From assembly GCA_003117195.1 (NCBI GenBank), contig BDSI01000029.1, positions 186,001 through 250,000 of the forward strand: a stretch of DNA of 64,000 nt. The letters are read 5' to 3'. Under the pieces are notes generated by a model. That model was given only the letters and a program-made list of their open reading frames with translations, ran no database searches and was not told where the DNA came from. This DNA comes from Eudorina sp. 2006-703-Eu-15 (Eukaryota > Chlorophyta > Chlorophyceae > Chlamydomonadales > Volvocaceae). Positions 11,901 to 23,314 of the stretch are shown in pieces (within the stretch, counting starts at the first letter, position 1; each line of letters opens with the position of its first letter). The translations under genes and the position numbers were made by a program.

Positions 11901-13442
11901 GCTCCCTTCTGGAGGCGGCCAGCTGCAGCAGGTTGGCGAGGCCCTGAGCAGACCAAGGGGCAGGGGCAGGGGCAGGGGTAGGACACCAACCAATCATTAA
12001 CGACCATGGGAATACCCACAAAGGTACTTGGTCACCATGGGGCGGGTCGTCAACACCCAGGTGTGTGCTCATCATGGATCCCCGCGTGGGTCGGCCGCTA
12101 CACACCAACCACCAACCACCAACCACCAGGCACAAAAGGGCTCCGGAGGAGGGCACGAGGCCCGGTGGTACTGGCCGCGGGCGACGTGGGCGCCGCTCTC
12201 AGTAGCGCGGCGCGGGGCGGGGCGGCGCGCGTCGCTTCGGAGCGGATGGCGGCCCCCGGGTCGCCTCCCCCAACGAGGGGCCGGCGGGCCTCCCCGCCTG
12301 TGTCCTTTCTCTTTTCATTTTACCCCCTGTGTCGCCGCCTGGCGGTCCACCCCGGGCCGCGACCTGCATCCAGTCCACCCGACCGCCTGACCCCACCCGC
12401 GCTCCACCCCCTAGTGTACCCCGCCTGTACTCCACTTCGTTTGCCCCCGATCCGTCTCCCCCGGGGCAGTAACACCGAGGTTGCATCCGCACAACTCGCA
12501 CTGCCAGGTCCAGATCCCATCCAGATCCAAGATCCCATCCAGATCCAAGATCCACATCACCCACCGGCCCACCGAAGGCCCCTACCTGCTCCGTGAAAGC
12601 GTCGGGTCGCCGAACCGCCCTTCGGGCCCAGCGCCGCAGCAGTCCGACCGGCGGCTCCCAGCCCAGGTGGCAACACGCCCAGCTGATAACCGCCACCTCC
12701 GTCCCATCGACCGCACCGCCACCCCGCGGGTGATGCGGAGGGGCCTGCGGGCGGGTTGAGGGCGGCTGCGGCTGCGGCTGCGGCGGCTGCTGTCTCCAGC
12801 GCTGCGCGTCATGGCGGTCTCCAGGGAGGTCACCGGCTGACGCAGCAGCGCTAACAGCAGCGGCAGAAGCAGGCGGCGGCGATGTTGCCTTTCGGCGTTT
12901 CGGCGGTTGTGGATGGGATGGTGACGGCGCCGCCACCGCCGCCATTGGAACCTGATCCGTCGCGGCAGCTGCGGCGGCGGCGGCGGCGCCGCCGGCCAGC
13001 TCCTGCCAGCGCTGCAGGACGCTCCTCCCCAGCGCCGCCACACGGTCCCATTGCGGCCTCGCATCCGCGGCCTCGCCTCCCCCCTGGCCTCCCCCTTGAT
13101 CGCCCTCCGCCACATCCGCATCCCGACCCGCGCCACGCCGCGTTCTTTGATGATGGGGCGGCGGCGGTTGGGACTCCTGGCGGTTTGCGCCTGACTGCTT
13201 CCCTTGGTGGTGGTGGTTGGCAACCCGGGGAAGGGTGAGGTCGCCCCCACACCCAACGAGGGGTGCCTCCGGGAGCTCCAAGGGGGAGGGGGGTCCGCGG
13301 CACGCTTGGGGTTGGGGTTGGGGTTGGAACTGGAGGTGGCGGGCCCCTGTCGCCCCGAGCTGCGGCTGCGCTGGTGACCACAGCTGCGCGCCTTTGTGTG
13401 GTGGGACACCGATCGCGGCGGCGTGTTGGGATGAGCTCCCTG

Positions 13443-13476
<34 letters not shown>

Positions 13477-16400
13477 GAGGGGTGATGGCGGCGGGGAGGT
13501 CGGCGGCGGGGCCGCGGCGCCGCTGCGACGGGCTGGCGGCCGCGGCGGGTGGCGCCGCTGCTGCTCCTCCCACCCGACTTCCACCGCGCCGTCCTCCTCC
13601 GCGCCGCCGGCGCCGCCCGTCACAGCCGCCGCCGCCGCCCTGGCCGCCAACACGCGACCGCGCGTCGGCAGTAGCAGCAGCTCATGCTCCGCCGCGGGGG
13701 GCTGTAGCACGGCGTGCACAAGGTTGGCTTGAGGGGCTGCTGCCGTGATTACATCCCAGGAGCCCGCCGGCTGAGACCCGGCATCGGGGTTCCCCGCGCC
13801 CACTTCAGCGGTTGCCCCTCCCGTGGGTGGGGGTGAGGGCCCCGCCGGGGCCGCCGGTACCAACACTGCCGGTTGCTGCCGCCGCGGCCCAGGCTGAGTC
13901 TGAGGCGGCGGCGGAGGCGGCGGCGGAGGCGGCGACGGACCCACGGGTCGTGCGGGTCGCGCGATGAGCGACACGGGGCTCATGCGCCCGCCCGGCGGCT
14001 GCGGGGACGGCGGCGACGGCACGGGCTCCGCCCTGGCCGCGTCGTCCCACCCGGCCGCCAGCGCCCCGTCTAGCCAGCTCCAGTTAGCGGACTGCAACAC
14101 CTCAACCTGCTGTTGCACGGACCCCTGTCGTTGTTGTTGTTGCTGCTGCGGCTGTACGGAGCCCTGCTGCTGCAGCAGCAGCTGCGGCTGTAGCAGTTGG
14201 TGCTGAGGATATCCATGCGAAGGGGCAATCAGGTGGGACTGCCGCCCCGACCCCGACCCCGACCCCGACATGCTGCCTCCTCCTCGGCTGGCCGCCGATT
14301 CCCCGACGTCGGAACCCTCTTCTGCGGTCGCTGCCGCCGCCCGAGCCGCCCTCCCCGCGGCCCCCCGGCGGGGCCCCCAGACCGCCTCCTGGAGGCAGCC
14401 CACCGCCCAGGACAGCTGCGCCAGGTCCCGCAAGCAGTCCAGCCGGGGGGCCTTGCGGACGGCGGCTCGGGTGAGCAACGACAGCAGCTCCGCCACCCCC
14501 ACATCGTCCTCCAAATCCTCCTCCTCCCCCCTGGAGTCCGGCGGGGCCGCCTCTCCGCCCGCCGCCTGCCGGGGCCCCAGCCCCGCCGGCGGCGGCAGCA
14601 GCCAGGGCTGCAGCTTCGCCAGGCCCCACGTCACATGAACCAGCGCCGCGGGGTGGATGTGCGGCAGCTGAGACGCCAGCCGGGCGCGCAGCCGGGCGCC
14701 CCAGGCGTGGGGAATCGGCGGCGGCGGCGCCGGCGCCGCCGACACCGTCGGCTGTTTTCGTGGCCGCCGCCAGAGCTGCGTCAGCGCCCACAGCGACATG
14801 GACAGACCCGTGGGTCCTAGGGACCTGACGTGGCGCTCCGAAACCGCGAACCAGACCGCCAGCCAGGAGCCCGTACGGAGCGAGTCGGCGGGGCGCATGT
14901 CGGAGTCCAGCTGGACCATGCCGTACAGTAGTACGGCCAGTTCCTGGGGGTTGAAGTCGTCCCAACGACCGGCGCAGGCCGCCTGCAGCGCGGCGGCGGC
15001 GGCCCGAGGCGAGAACGACTGGGCGGTCGTCGAAGTCGACGATGAGAACGTCGACGGTGCTGAGGAAGCCGACGGGGCTGATGCCGACGGCCGAGGGTCA
15101 CCGTCACCGCGCGGCGGCGGCGGCGCCCGGCGGCGGCCCCCTCGTAAGGCCCTCGGCCGCACCAAAAGAGGTTCGAGACGCGCCAGTGACCAAGTGACGT
15201 TGCTGACCTCACGCGCCGACATGTACGGCAGAAACCTGTCGAGCGCGAGCTCCGCCAGATCAGCCGCCAGCTCCGCCATGCTGCCGTACGTCGACGCCAG
15301 CGCTGCGATGCCGGCGTCACCGGCGCCCGTGCCGCCGCCCTTCGCGTCATTGTCGGTCCCCGCGGTCGTCGCCGCCGCCGCAGCCGTCGCTGCGTCGCCG
15401 CGCTGCCGCAGGCTGCTGCCCGTACCGTTGGAATCTAAATCCAGATCCACCTCAAAATCAAGACCCGGGTCCGTGACACCTCCATCCGCACTCCCAGCCC
15501 TCCGCCGCCGCCGCCCCTGCTGCTGCCGCTGCTGCTGCTGCTGCTGGGCGTCCTGCAGGCGCGACTGCGACCCATGCCGGGCTTGGAGGCGCCGCTGCCG
15601 GCCCAGCCCCTCCGCCGCCCCAGCGCCTCCGCCGCCCCGCCCCGACTGGACTCCCGAGCCGTACGTCCTCGCGAGCACCCCCAGGGCCGCCACCACGTGA
15701 GTCCGGTTCAGCGGCCCCCGGGCCAGGGCGGGGGCGGGGGCCGGGGATGGAGAAAGGCCGGCTTGCTCCGGCGGAGGCTGAGCAGCCAGCAACCTGGCCA
15801 ATTCCTGAGGAGGAGGGGTGTGGCAAGCAAACGGGTGGCGCAGCTAAAACCCGATTGGATCCGAATCGGAGGATGGCCTCTGAATTGAATCGATAGATAC
15901 CGATTGAGCCACTGCGACGGCGAAAGACCCGGCCGCCGCAGACTTCGTATGGGGAACCCGACTCGGGCGATGTAGGGCGGGGGCACGGCAGGAAGCGACG
16001 GTCTCGGACAAAGACGAGGGCCTCCAACACGGCCGTACTCAAAGAGAACATTGGGGAGGCCCTCCAGGGAGTCGGTAACTGGGTTCGGATAATCTCCCAC
16101 ACTTGGTAAGGCATGGCGCTTTTCGTAACATCTTTCGGTTCTCTTCCCTTTTGTCGGATAAAGGGAGTCAACAAATTACCGGAGCGACAGCTCAGCCCCT
16201 GCTCCGTCCCCGACACCCAACACCGCGCAGTAGCAGCCGCGCCGTACATACCCGCCAGGAGCTGCACGCCATGATGGCGTCTGTGAGCGCGGCCCCACCC
16301 AGCGGCTGTTGCGGCGGCGGCGGCTGTAGCTTCGACTGTAACTGTGGCTGTAGTTGCGGTACAGGCTCCCCCGGGGACGTCATCGGATCCCCCCGAGCTC

Positions 16401-17082
16401 GCCCGCTGCAACCGCTGGCGTCGTGGCCGCCCGAGAGACTGCCGCAGGCTGCAAGAGATCCCACGCCGCCCACTGTTCCCGCAGCCGATCCGAACTTGGC
16501 GGCACCTCCTGGGCCCATGGGTCGCTCGGGTCGCTCGAGGGCCAGTCGATGGGGAAGCCCAGCCCGGCGCCGGTGACGCGGGGCGCAGGGGCCGGCGGCG
16601 GCGGCGGCGGTGCCGTACGAGGTGCTGGGCTCGCCTTGGTCCCTCATGGTCCCGGCAGCATCCGAGTCGGAGTCGAGGAGTCGCTCCTCGTCTTGTTGTA
16701 CGGGACCTGCTCCGGCAGGCGCTGCCACAGTTGCAGCTGTAGCCAGCAGCAATGTGGACGCGCCCGCTCTTTCATTCTTCGACGCGTTGCCGCTGCTGCT
16801 GCTGCTGCTGCTGCCACCGCTGCTAATGACCTGCCCGGGGCCGTCTTGCTGTTCAAGCAGAGCTGCGGCGGCGACGGCCGCGGCGGCCGTCGCACGCGTC
16901 GCGGGCGCCACCGCCGCCGCCGCTGCGACTGCGCCATTCGCTCCGCACCGCGTCCTCAGATTAAGACGCCGCTGAGCGACGGCCGCCACCTCCGCTGCGG
17001 ATACAGCCACAGCTACAGCCGCAGCGGGAACACCTCCCGGCGAGGCAGTCGAGTGAGTCTGGGGATATGGGCAAGGGGTCAT
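8946..17082 (-). CDS. Octotricopeptide repeat (OPR) protein, probable organelle RNA-binding factor
   Basis: Four exons on the minus strand: 17082-16252, 15804-12586, 11943-9821 and 9297-8946. They join in phase to give about 2,174 residues. The 38-residue OPR signature is recognisable about ten times: ALTDAIMACSSWR leading across intron 1 into ELARLLAAQ, VSNVTWSLARLEP, ELAVLLYGMVQLD, GLSMSLWALTQLW, ALVHVTWGLAKLQPW, DLAQLSWAVGCLQ, EVAVISWACCHLGW, DLAVLGWAIGVLAA, CAVLSAWAVLRW and LAASLHSLGWHLPPAW. Long Gln, Ser, His and Pro stretches separate the repeats. OPR proteins are imported into chloroplast or mitochondrion, where individual members stabilise, splice or activate translation of single mRNAs; the target here cannot be read from sequence. 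No C-terminal RAP domain is visible. The start at 17082 is the first ATG of the open frame. An acceptor-like CCCATATCCCCAG just inside exon 1 means an additional 5' exon carrying the transit peptide is possible. Confidence 0.8.
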
Positions 17083-19094
17083 GATGAGCAAAGGGGGGCC
17101 CGCCGGGCGTGACGGGGCCAGCCAGACGTTTTGCCAATAACCTCCAGACACGGCAGGCAGGGCTGCACGGTCTGAAAAGGTTGAAGGTTGAGATATTTAT
17201 GCGTGCAAGATGTTTATGTGTGCAATCACTACACATCCGTTGCTCGAACTCCACGTTCAGTATTCGGGAGTCAAACCCGCTGTTCCCAACGCGGCCTGCC
17301 GCATCACGTGGCCGTGGCAATGGCGGAAATCACTGTACGGCACTGCGATAACGTGAAGTGATAATAGGAAAACGCGTGTGCGTGGTGCCAGACGGTGGTG
17401 GGAGGAATCCGCGCCCGCCCCGCTGCCAGGACATTTAGAGACAGGGCGTGACCATTCGCGTGCTGCCGCACAACAAAGTGTGAAAATATCTGGTCAGGAT
17501 TGCGGGAGGCTTGCGGCTGTTCCCCCCGGGGGCAGGGCGACCGTGGGGAGAAGTGGGGCGTCGGCCGCGCGCCAACATGTCCGCGTCCCGCGAAACCCCG
17601 GCCCACATCCATCCGTCTGACCACCCAGCCCATCGTGTACAGCCACCGCGACAGTGTCTGTGGGTGCTGAATGTGCGTTTGGCGGATTTGAATTCAAGGG
17701 CTTTCGGTCGCTTCACAAGGGCGCGCATGTGTTGGGGAATGCCCCTAGGGGCGAACCAAACAGTGATGGGTTTATGGTCTCCCGATTAGTTCTCACCGGG
17801 AGCCTCCGGTGTCCGCGGAGCAAGGTCAGCTTGACCGTGCACCTGGTGGAGCCGTGCGCCCCATGCCTTCGCTGAGCGCCAGCTCCCCGGAGGGCCCAGA
17901 CGGGGAGCGCGGGGGGCGGGGGGGCAGCCGATGCGGCGGACTGCGTGCCGACGGCAGAGCCATCGACACCGGCAAAACTGCGCGGTTTGCCGCATGGAAT
18001 AATGTAAGGTTGACGCGTCAAGTTTGAACAGAGGGCAGATAAAGCCAGCGCACACTTGCACGAGCCTCGCCGATCCTCCCACAAGTCGACGTGACCCATG
18101 TTCCGACCCTTGCAAGCGTCGCTGGCAGCTCACCTTATCATGGGCAAAGTCTGCGCTGTTTACGAGTGCCCATTTGCCCAGCTGCACTGTCTATCAAGCG
18201 CCGCACGGCAACGACCCTTTCGAACAAACTGCGCAGCGATGGCAAGATCTTCTCCGGCAGTGGTCTCTCACAAACGTATGCAACGCTAAAAGTTTATGTG
18301 CACCTAATCACAACGCACAAAAATCAAACTGATGGGCGCTTTCGTTGCCTAATGCTATCCTAACAAAATTGGGGCACTGCTGATGCCATTAGATATAAAT
18401 TGCTAAAATCGATCGCTTCAGAACGCAGCCCTGCGTTGCAAGCGGCCAGGGGCAACGGCATAACGGCCTGATGGGAGGCCTTATGCTTACAGACCGGCAA
18501 ATTGCATAATACAAATTTACTTTGATATTTATACAAAAAATTATTGAAGCATCGACATTTGTCGGGTCAACCTCTACACCCAATTCCGTGGTAGGCTGAG
18601 TCAACTTTATAATTATATATCGCGAGAGTATGACATGGTGTTATTTATTTTATCTGTTTTCATAATGCTTTACGGTACACATTTACAGAAAGTATGGACA
18701 ATGTACGACTTTTCCTCACAAGCTAGTCTTGTCTCATGAAAGCGCTTGACTTGCAACTATGCAAATATATGCTGCCGCGAGCGTGAGGTTCATCGTTCGC
18801 ACATTACCGTAACTGTCACAGGCTGCTGTCGGCGCAGGCACCGTTCTCGTCGTACAGAATTTCGAGCACTACACACCTGAGCACCTCTCCCTGCTCTGCT
18901 GCGTGAAGGCAATGGCCTATCGCGATTGGCACACGGACCTTCTGCATTGATACTGGACGGCTCGGTGCTCCTCAACCAGCGCCCGGCTCCTCAAAAGTGG
19001 TACGGACGCTGCACACGACCCACGCTATTGCTCCATGGGCGCAAGCGCTACTCCGCGACAGACTTGACTTCAGCTCCCTATCCAACGAAGGGGC
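17083..19094. promoter_or_regulatory. Shared intergenic region between divergent OPR and mTERF-like genes
   Basis: About 2 kb between two divergently transcribed genes. It must hold both promoters and 5' UTRs, or missing 5' exons of either gene. The centre (18300-18750) is strikingly AT-rich for this genome, with ATAATTATATATC near 18610. No gene was recognised in it, and no clear TATA box can be assigned to either start. Confidence 0.4.
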
Positions 19095-19888
19095 ATGAAG
19101 GCACTGCACGCGCTTTCGCCTGGCCCCCGAACGTCGTCCCCTTTCCATGTGGCGGCGGCAGCGCATGGCCGCCGGACCTCTACCGATCTCTCCACACACC
19201 AACTGCCCCACGGCTGCATCGGCGATGGCAGTGTCGAGCGCCTTCCTGTGCCTCGGAGCTTGACTGAATGCAGCTGCCGCTGCCGCCGATCAGGCAGTAG
19301 CCATGCGAAAACACACAACGGGTGGGCGTGGCAGGGCCATCCCCGGGTGCCCCACGCAGCTGCAGCTGCAGCGCCTGCGGGCTCGGATGGGACTATCAGC
19401 GCAGGAGGCGGCGGCGGCGGCCATGGCGGGGTTGCCCTCTCGGTCGGAGGCGGTGACTGTGACGTCGGCGACGTTGGTTTAGCGGCCGGCGATGCCGGCG
19501 GGGCCGCCAGGCACGACTACCAGCTCGCGGGCATGTACGGCATGACTGATGACGCGCTGCTGGACCTGCTGTGGCAGGTGCGGTGTGGGCTGCGAGGCGC
19601 GGGCTGGGAGTTGACGACTGACTGACGGACTGACTGACCACGCGGGTGGGCAGCGTCCGGACCACTGCGCGGTAGCTACGCAGCCACACCCGGTCCTGGC
19701 CTAGGCTCCTTGCTGCCGGACGACGGCATGCTGGCTGTCCGTTCTACCTGACGGGAACGATGGACTCCCTGGCTGGCTACTTTGCTGGCTGGCTGGCCGG
19801 TTGGCTGATTTCCTGGCTGGCTACTTTCCTGGCTGGCTGGCCGTCTTCCTGGCTGGCTGGCTAACTTTTTGGCCCTCTGGCCTGTTCC

Positions 19889-19919
<31 letters not shown>

Positions 19920-22496
19920 CAGAGCGCAGGATTGGAAGCCCTCAAGTTCGCCCCCGCGCTGCCGCACATGGCGGCCTCCACCAGGTATCTCCAGGTGGGG
20001 GCGGCGAGGAGGCGGAGACGGGAGGCCGGCGGGCCGCTGCCGGGCTGGGTGTGTATGTGTGCGAGGGGTAGGGCAGGGGAACGGGGAACAGGGGAGGCTG
20101 GGAGCTGCCGGCCCCTGTCGCGCTGCCGGCCCCTCCCTCTACGTCCGCTGCCCCTTACCCGCTGAGGCCGGACAGCCAGCCCCTTCACCCGCCTCATTTC
20201 CAACGCGGGGAGACCGTACGCTCGCTCGCTTGCCCCTATCTGTTCTTGGGCCATTCAAATCGCCAGTGCCCGGTGTTACCGGGTTTCCACCGGGTTTTGT
20301 TTTCCATATACATATCAACCGCTTCACCCGCCCGAACACCCGCGCAGCCTCCCGCGCAATGTACCCTTCCGGGCCGGGTATGTCTGGGCTTTTTCCTTGA
20401 TCACCCCACACCCCAACAATACCGTACCACCACGATCGCAACCCGAGGCACCTGCTTACCACGCACCATGTCACCGGCCCGCTTCCTTGGTGCCGCCCTC
20501 TCGCCCACACCCCCCCCCCCCAGGTCACGCCAGGGAACCTGGCCGCCTGGGTGTCCCTGCTGGCGGACCTCGAGGTGAGGCGGGGCCTTATGCGGAACTG
20601 GGAAGCGGCCGGGGCCGGGATGTGTGTGGGGGGGGGGTTAGCGATGCACCTCGCCGGCGACCTTGCCAACCGCTTCCAACGGCCAACCGTCGCAAGGCAA
20701 CCCCCATTCTCAAGTGTCGAGTCAGCCTCCAGTGAGAGATTTGGGGAACCCTTGTAACTCCCAACGGCCAACCGTAGGTCCGGTCGCCGGCTGCCGTACT
20801 GGCGTCCTGCCCCGCCTTCCTCCTGGTGCCCCTGACCGATGAGGTAAGTCATACGGTTTGCGGTTGGACGTTGGGTGGTTGGAGCGGAGTGATTAGGGAG
20901 ACAACCCAGACAAGTCCGGCGAATCCAAGGTGAATCGGTGATAGGTAGATCTGGGGACATGTCCGTACATATCCGTACACAGATGGAGACGATGGGAAGC
21001 CCCCTGGGGAAAGGGAGGAGGATGAGACGTAGTCTCACAAACCCGGTAGTGCCCGTGTCCACACGTTTGGGGGGGAGGGGGGTCATCTCTTCACCACGTC
21101 GGCAAAGCGCCATCCCCAACCCACTGCTCCACCCTGGGGCTGACCGCGGAGCCACGTCTTACCCTGTCGGCCGCCAGGAGCCAGAAGCGGCGGTCGGAGA
21201 CGTGTACGACGGCATGTACGGCAGCATGTACGGCGATGCCTTCCACCGCTTCGTGAGCCACCTGCGCGACACGCTGCTGATGGACGAGTGGCAAGTGTTT
21301 GGCCTGCTGGCCAGGTGGGCCCTTTGCGGGCAGGAGGGCAGCTTGGCCCCCGCCCTCGCCTCTTGACGTCTAGAGGTTGAGGCAAGGGAGGGAACCCACC
21401 AGCCATCACCCATCGCAGCTTTCAGCTGGAGATCAACGCGGGCTCCGCCTTCGCTGCCCACACAGCACCACCACCACCACCACCAACAGCACGTCCCACC
21501 AGCACCGCTGCCTCCCCGCCCACCCGTGGCCCGTCGCAGGCTCCCCTCCCTGGCGCTGGTGCCGCCATCCCGCCTGGATGACGTCATCACCTACCTGTCC
21601 GTAGTCATCAAAGGGGCCGGCCGGGGGCACAGGTGAGCGGGTCCGCCGCCGCCGCCGGCGGGTTTGCGAAGATTTGGGGGTTCCTCGGGTTTTCGGCTGA
21701 GCTGCGGCAGACCTGGCCACATCTGGTCGGGTCTGCGAGTTGCTGCACTTGCTGGAACAGATCCGGCGCGGGCCTGAAGACCTGGATCGGATCTGGGTCA
21801 TGAGCGCCCGAAGTGCTGTTACGGCAGGGATGTAGCGACACCCTGCTGGCTGCCACCCCGCACAGGTTGGGAGCGGACGCGGCGGCGGTTGCGCCCGCTG
21901 AGGGCGTCCCCCCTGGGGTTCATCACCGTCCGGATGGGGGCCTCATCGCTTTCGGCCCGCGGGATCCCAACGGCCGCGTGCCGGCACCCGCGCCGCTGCA
22001 TTTGGCGGCGACTGCGCCTGGCCTGGCAGCGGCGGCGGCGGCGACGCCATCGGCACCGCCGCTGGCGGAGGAGCGCGAGCTAGACCTGGCGCTATACCGG
22101 TTCCTGCGCCGCGCGCCTGCCGTACTTGCCATGACGCGCGCCGAGCTGTCGTACACGTTGGAGCGGATACTCAACGATGGCAGCCTGGGCTATGTGGAGA
22201 TGTGCCGCCTGGTCTGTGCCGTACCGGAGCTGCTGCCGGCGGCGGCGGAGCTGGCAGCGATGGCGTCGGGCAGATCCGGGGTACGGCAAGCGTCACCTGG
22301 TGCCGTAACCTCCTTGGCCCCAAATCCAGATCCGAACTCGAATGCGGATCCAATTCTAGACCCAAAGCCAAGTGCGCCTCCGGGAGCTGCAATCCTGAGG
22401 GAAGTTGAGATTGCGAGGCGTGTTGCGGCAACGGAGATGGAGGCGGCAAAGACTGCGGCGGCGGCAGCGGCAGCAGCAGCGGCGGCGATGCCGTAG
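19095..22496 (+). CDS. mTERF-like protein (mitochondrial/chloroplast transcription termination factor family)
   Basis: Seven exons: 19095-19577, 19923-19994, 20524-20574, 20778-20843, 21178-21314, 21540-21632 and 21866-22496. They join in phase to about 510 residues. After an Ala/Gly/Ser-rich N-terminus resembling an organelle transit peptide come helical repeats with the mTERF pattern of a hydrophobic helix, proline, then LL or FL. Examples are ALKFAPALPHMAASTRYLQ, SPAAVLASCPAFLLVPL, LPSLALVPPSRLDDVITYL and FLRRAPAVLAMTRAELSYTL followed by MCRLVCAVPELLP. mTERF proteins are nucleic-acid-binding alpha-solenoids acting in organelle transcription, splicing or ribosome biogenesis. The exact start is uncertain; 19095 is the first ATG of the open frame. 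A CACCAC-rich stretch at 21460-21490 is treated as intron because skipping it joins LLA to RLPSLAL in frame. The family call rests on pattern only. Other helical-repeat families cannot be excluded. Confidence 0.6.
19766..19920 (+). repeat. CTGG tandem repeat in the first mTERF-like intron
   Basis: Imperfect GGCTGGCTGG units run up to the acceptor at 19921-19922. Confidence 0.85.
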
Positions 22497-22980
22497 TAGG
22501 TAGCTCCCTTGATGCTGCACGCCCCTCAAGCCTCAACGCGGGGGATCCAAACTTCACCCGCCCCCCACCTCGCCCCCCGGACGAAATGCACGCAAGACCG
22601 AATCGTGTCCCAACCTCATCGCGCGCAGCTCCCGAGGCGCCCTTCGACACGACGATTTTCGCCACAGTTTCTTATGCAGTGATGCTGTGCGGCTGTCTTC
22701 CTAGGCGCAGAGCGACGGGTCTGGTATCTCCTGTCGAGCAAGGAGGACGGCTCCTGACTTGTTGCGTGTCTGGTGTTACTGCGTGACACCGCGTCACCTC
22801 GACTACCGCGGCTTGTAGGTTGGATTGGGGCCCCTTGGCCCTGCGTGGCTAGGGCTTTGCACGCTCACGGACGGCGGGGAAACAGAGGCGAATGACGCAC
22901 ACACGACGGGTGCAAGACTTCTGCGGGCTGAGAGGCACAAACATTTGCCGCAAAGCAAAGCGATGAGCGTCAAACGAACC

Positions 22981-22985
22981 TGTAA
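22981..22985 (+). terminator. TGTAA polyadenylation signal of the mTERF-like gene
   Basis: TGTAA lies about 485 bases beyond the stop and about 330 bases before the next gene's ATG. Confidence 0.5.
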
Positions 22986-23272
22986 AGGTCATTGTGAAGG
23001 TGAAGCTCTTTGAGCTGATTCCTTCTGTCCAAGCCGGAAAGATCATGGCATAATGGCACTTGTTCATGCTACGGCTGTACGACAAAACCAAAGTATGAAG
23101 CTCCGATCCAGAAATACGCTCACGCTTACTCCAGATACTATGTGGGCTGGCAAATATCACTGTTAATTTCATTTAAGCGTAATTCAAGCCCTGGAGGTGC
23201 AGCACCAATGGCGACTGTCAATAATCAAACTTGAGTGGAATATGGCGGCGTGAAGTCCCATTCATCTGCACA

Positions 23273-23279
23273 TATATAA
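23273..23279 (+). promoter_or_regulatory. TATATAA box of the nucleotide-sugar transporter gene
   Basis: A TATATAA sequence lies 36 bases before the chosen ATG. Transcription would start about 30 bases downstream, leaving a very short leader, so either the leader is short or the true start site differs. Confidence 0.35.
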
Positions 23280-23314
23280 CATATTGCATTAGACGCTCAT
23301 CCAGCGAAGGAAAC

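Noticed and set aside
21378..21539. Reading FQLEINAGSAF... as an exon of the mTERF-like gene
   Set aside because: It runs into a stop and lacks a good donor; joining 21314 to 21540 is in phase and restores the repeat pattern.
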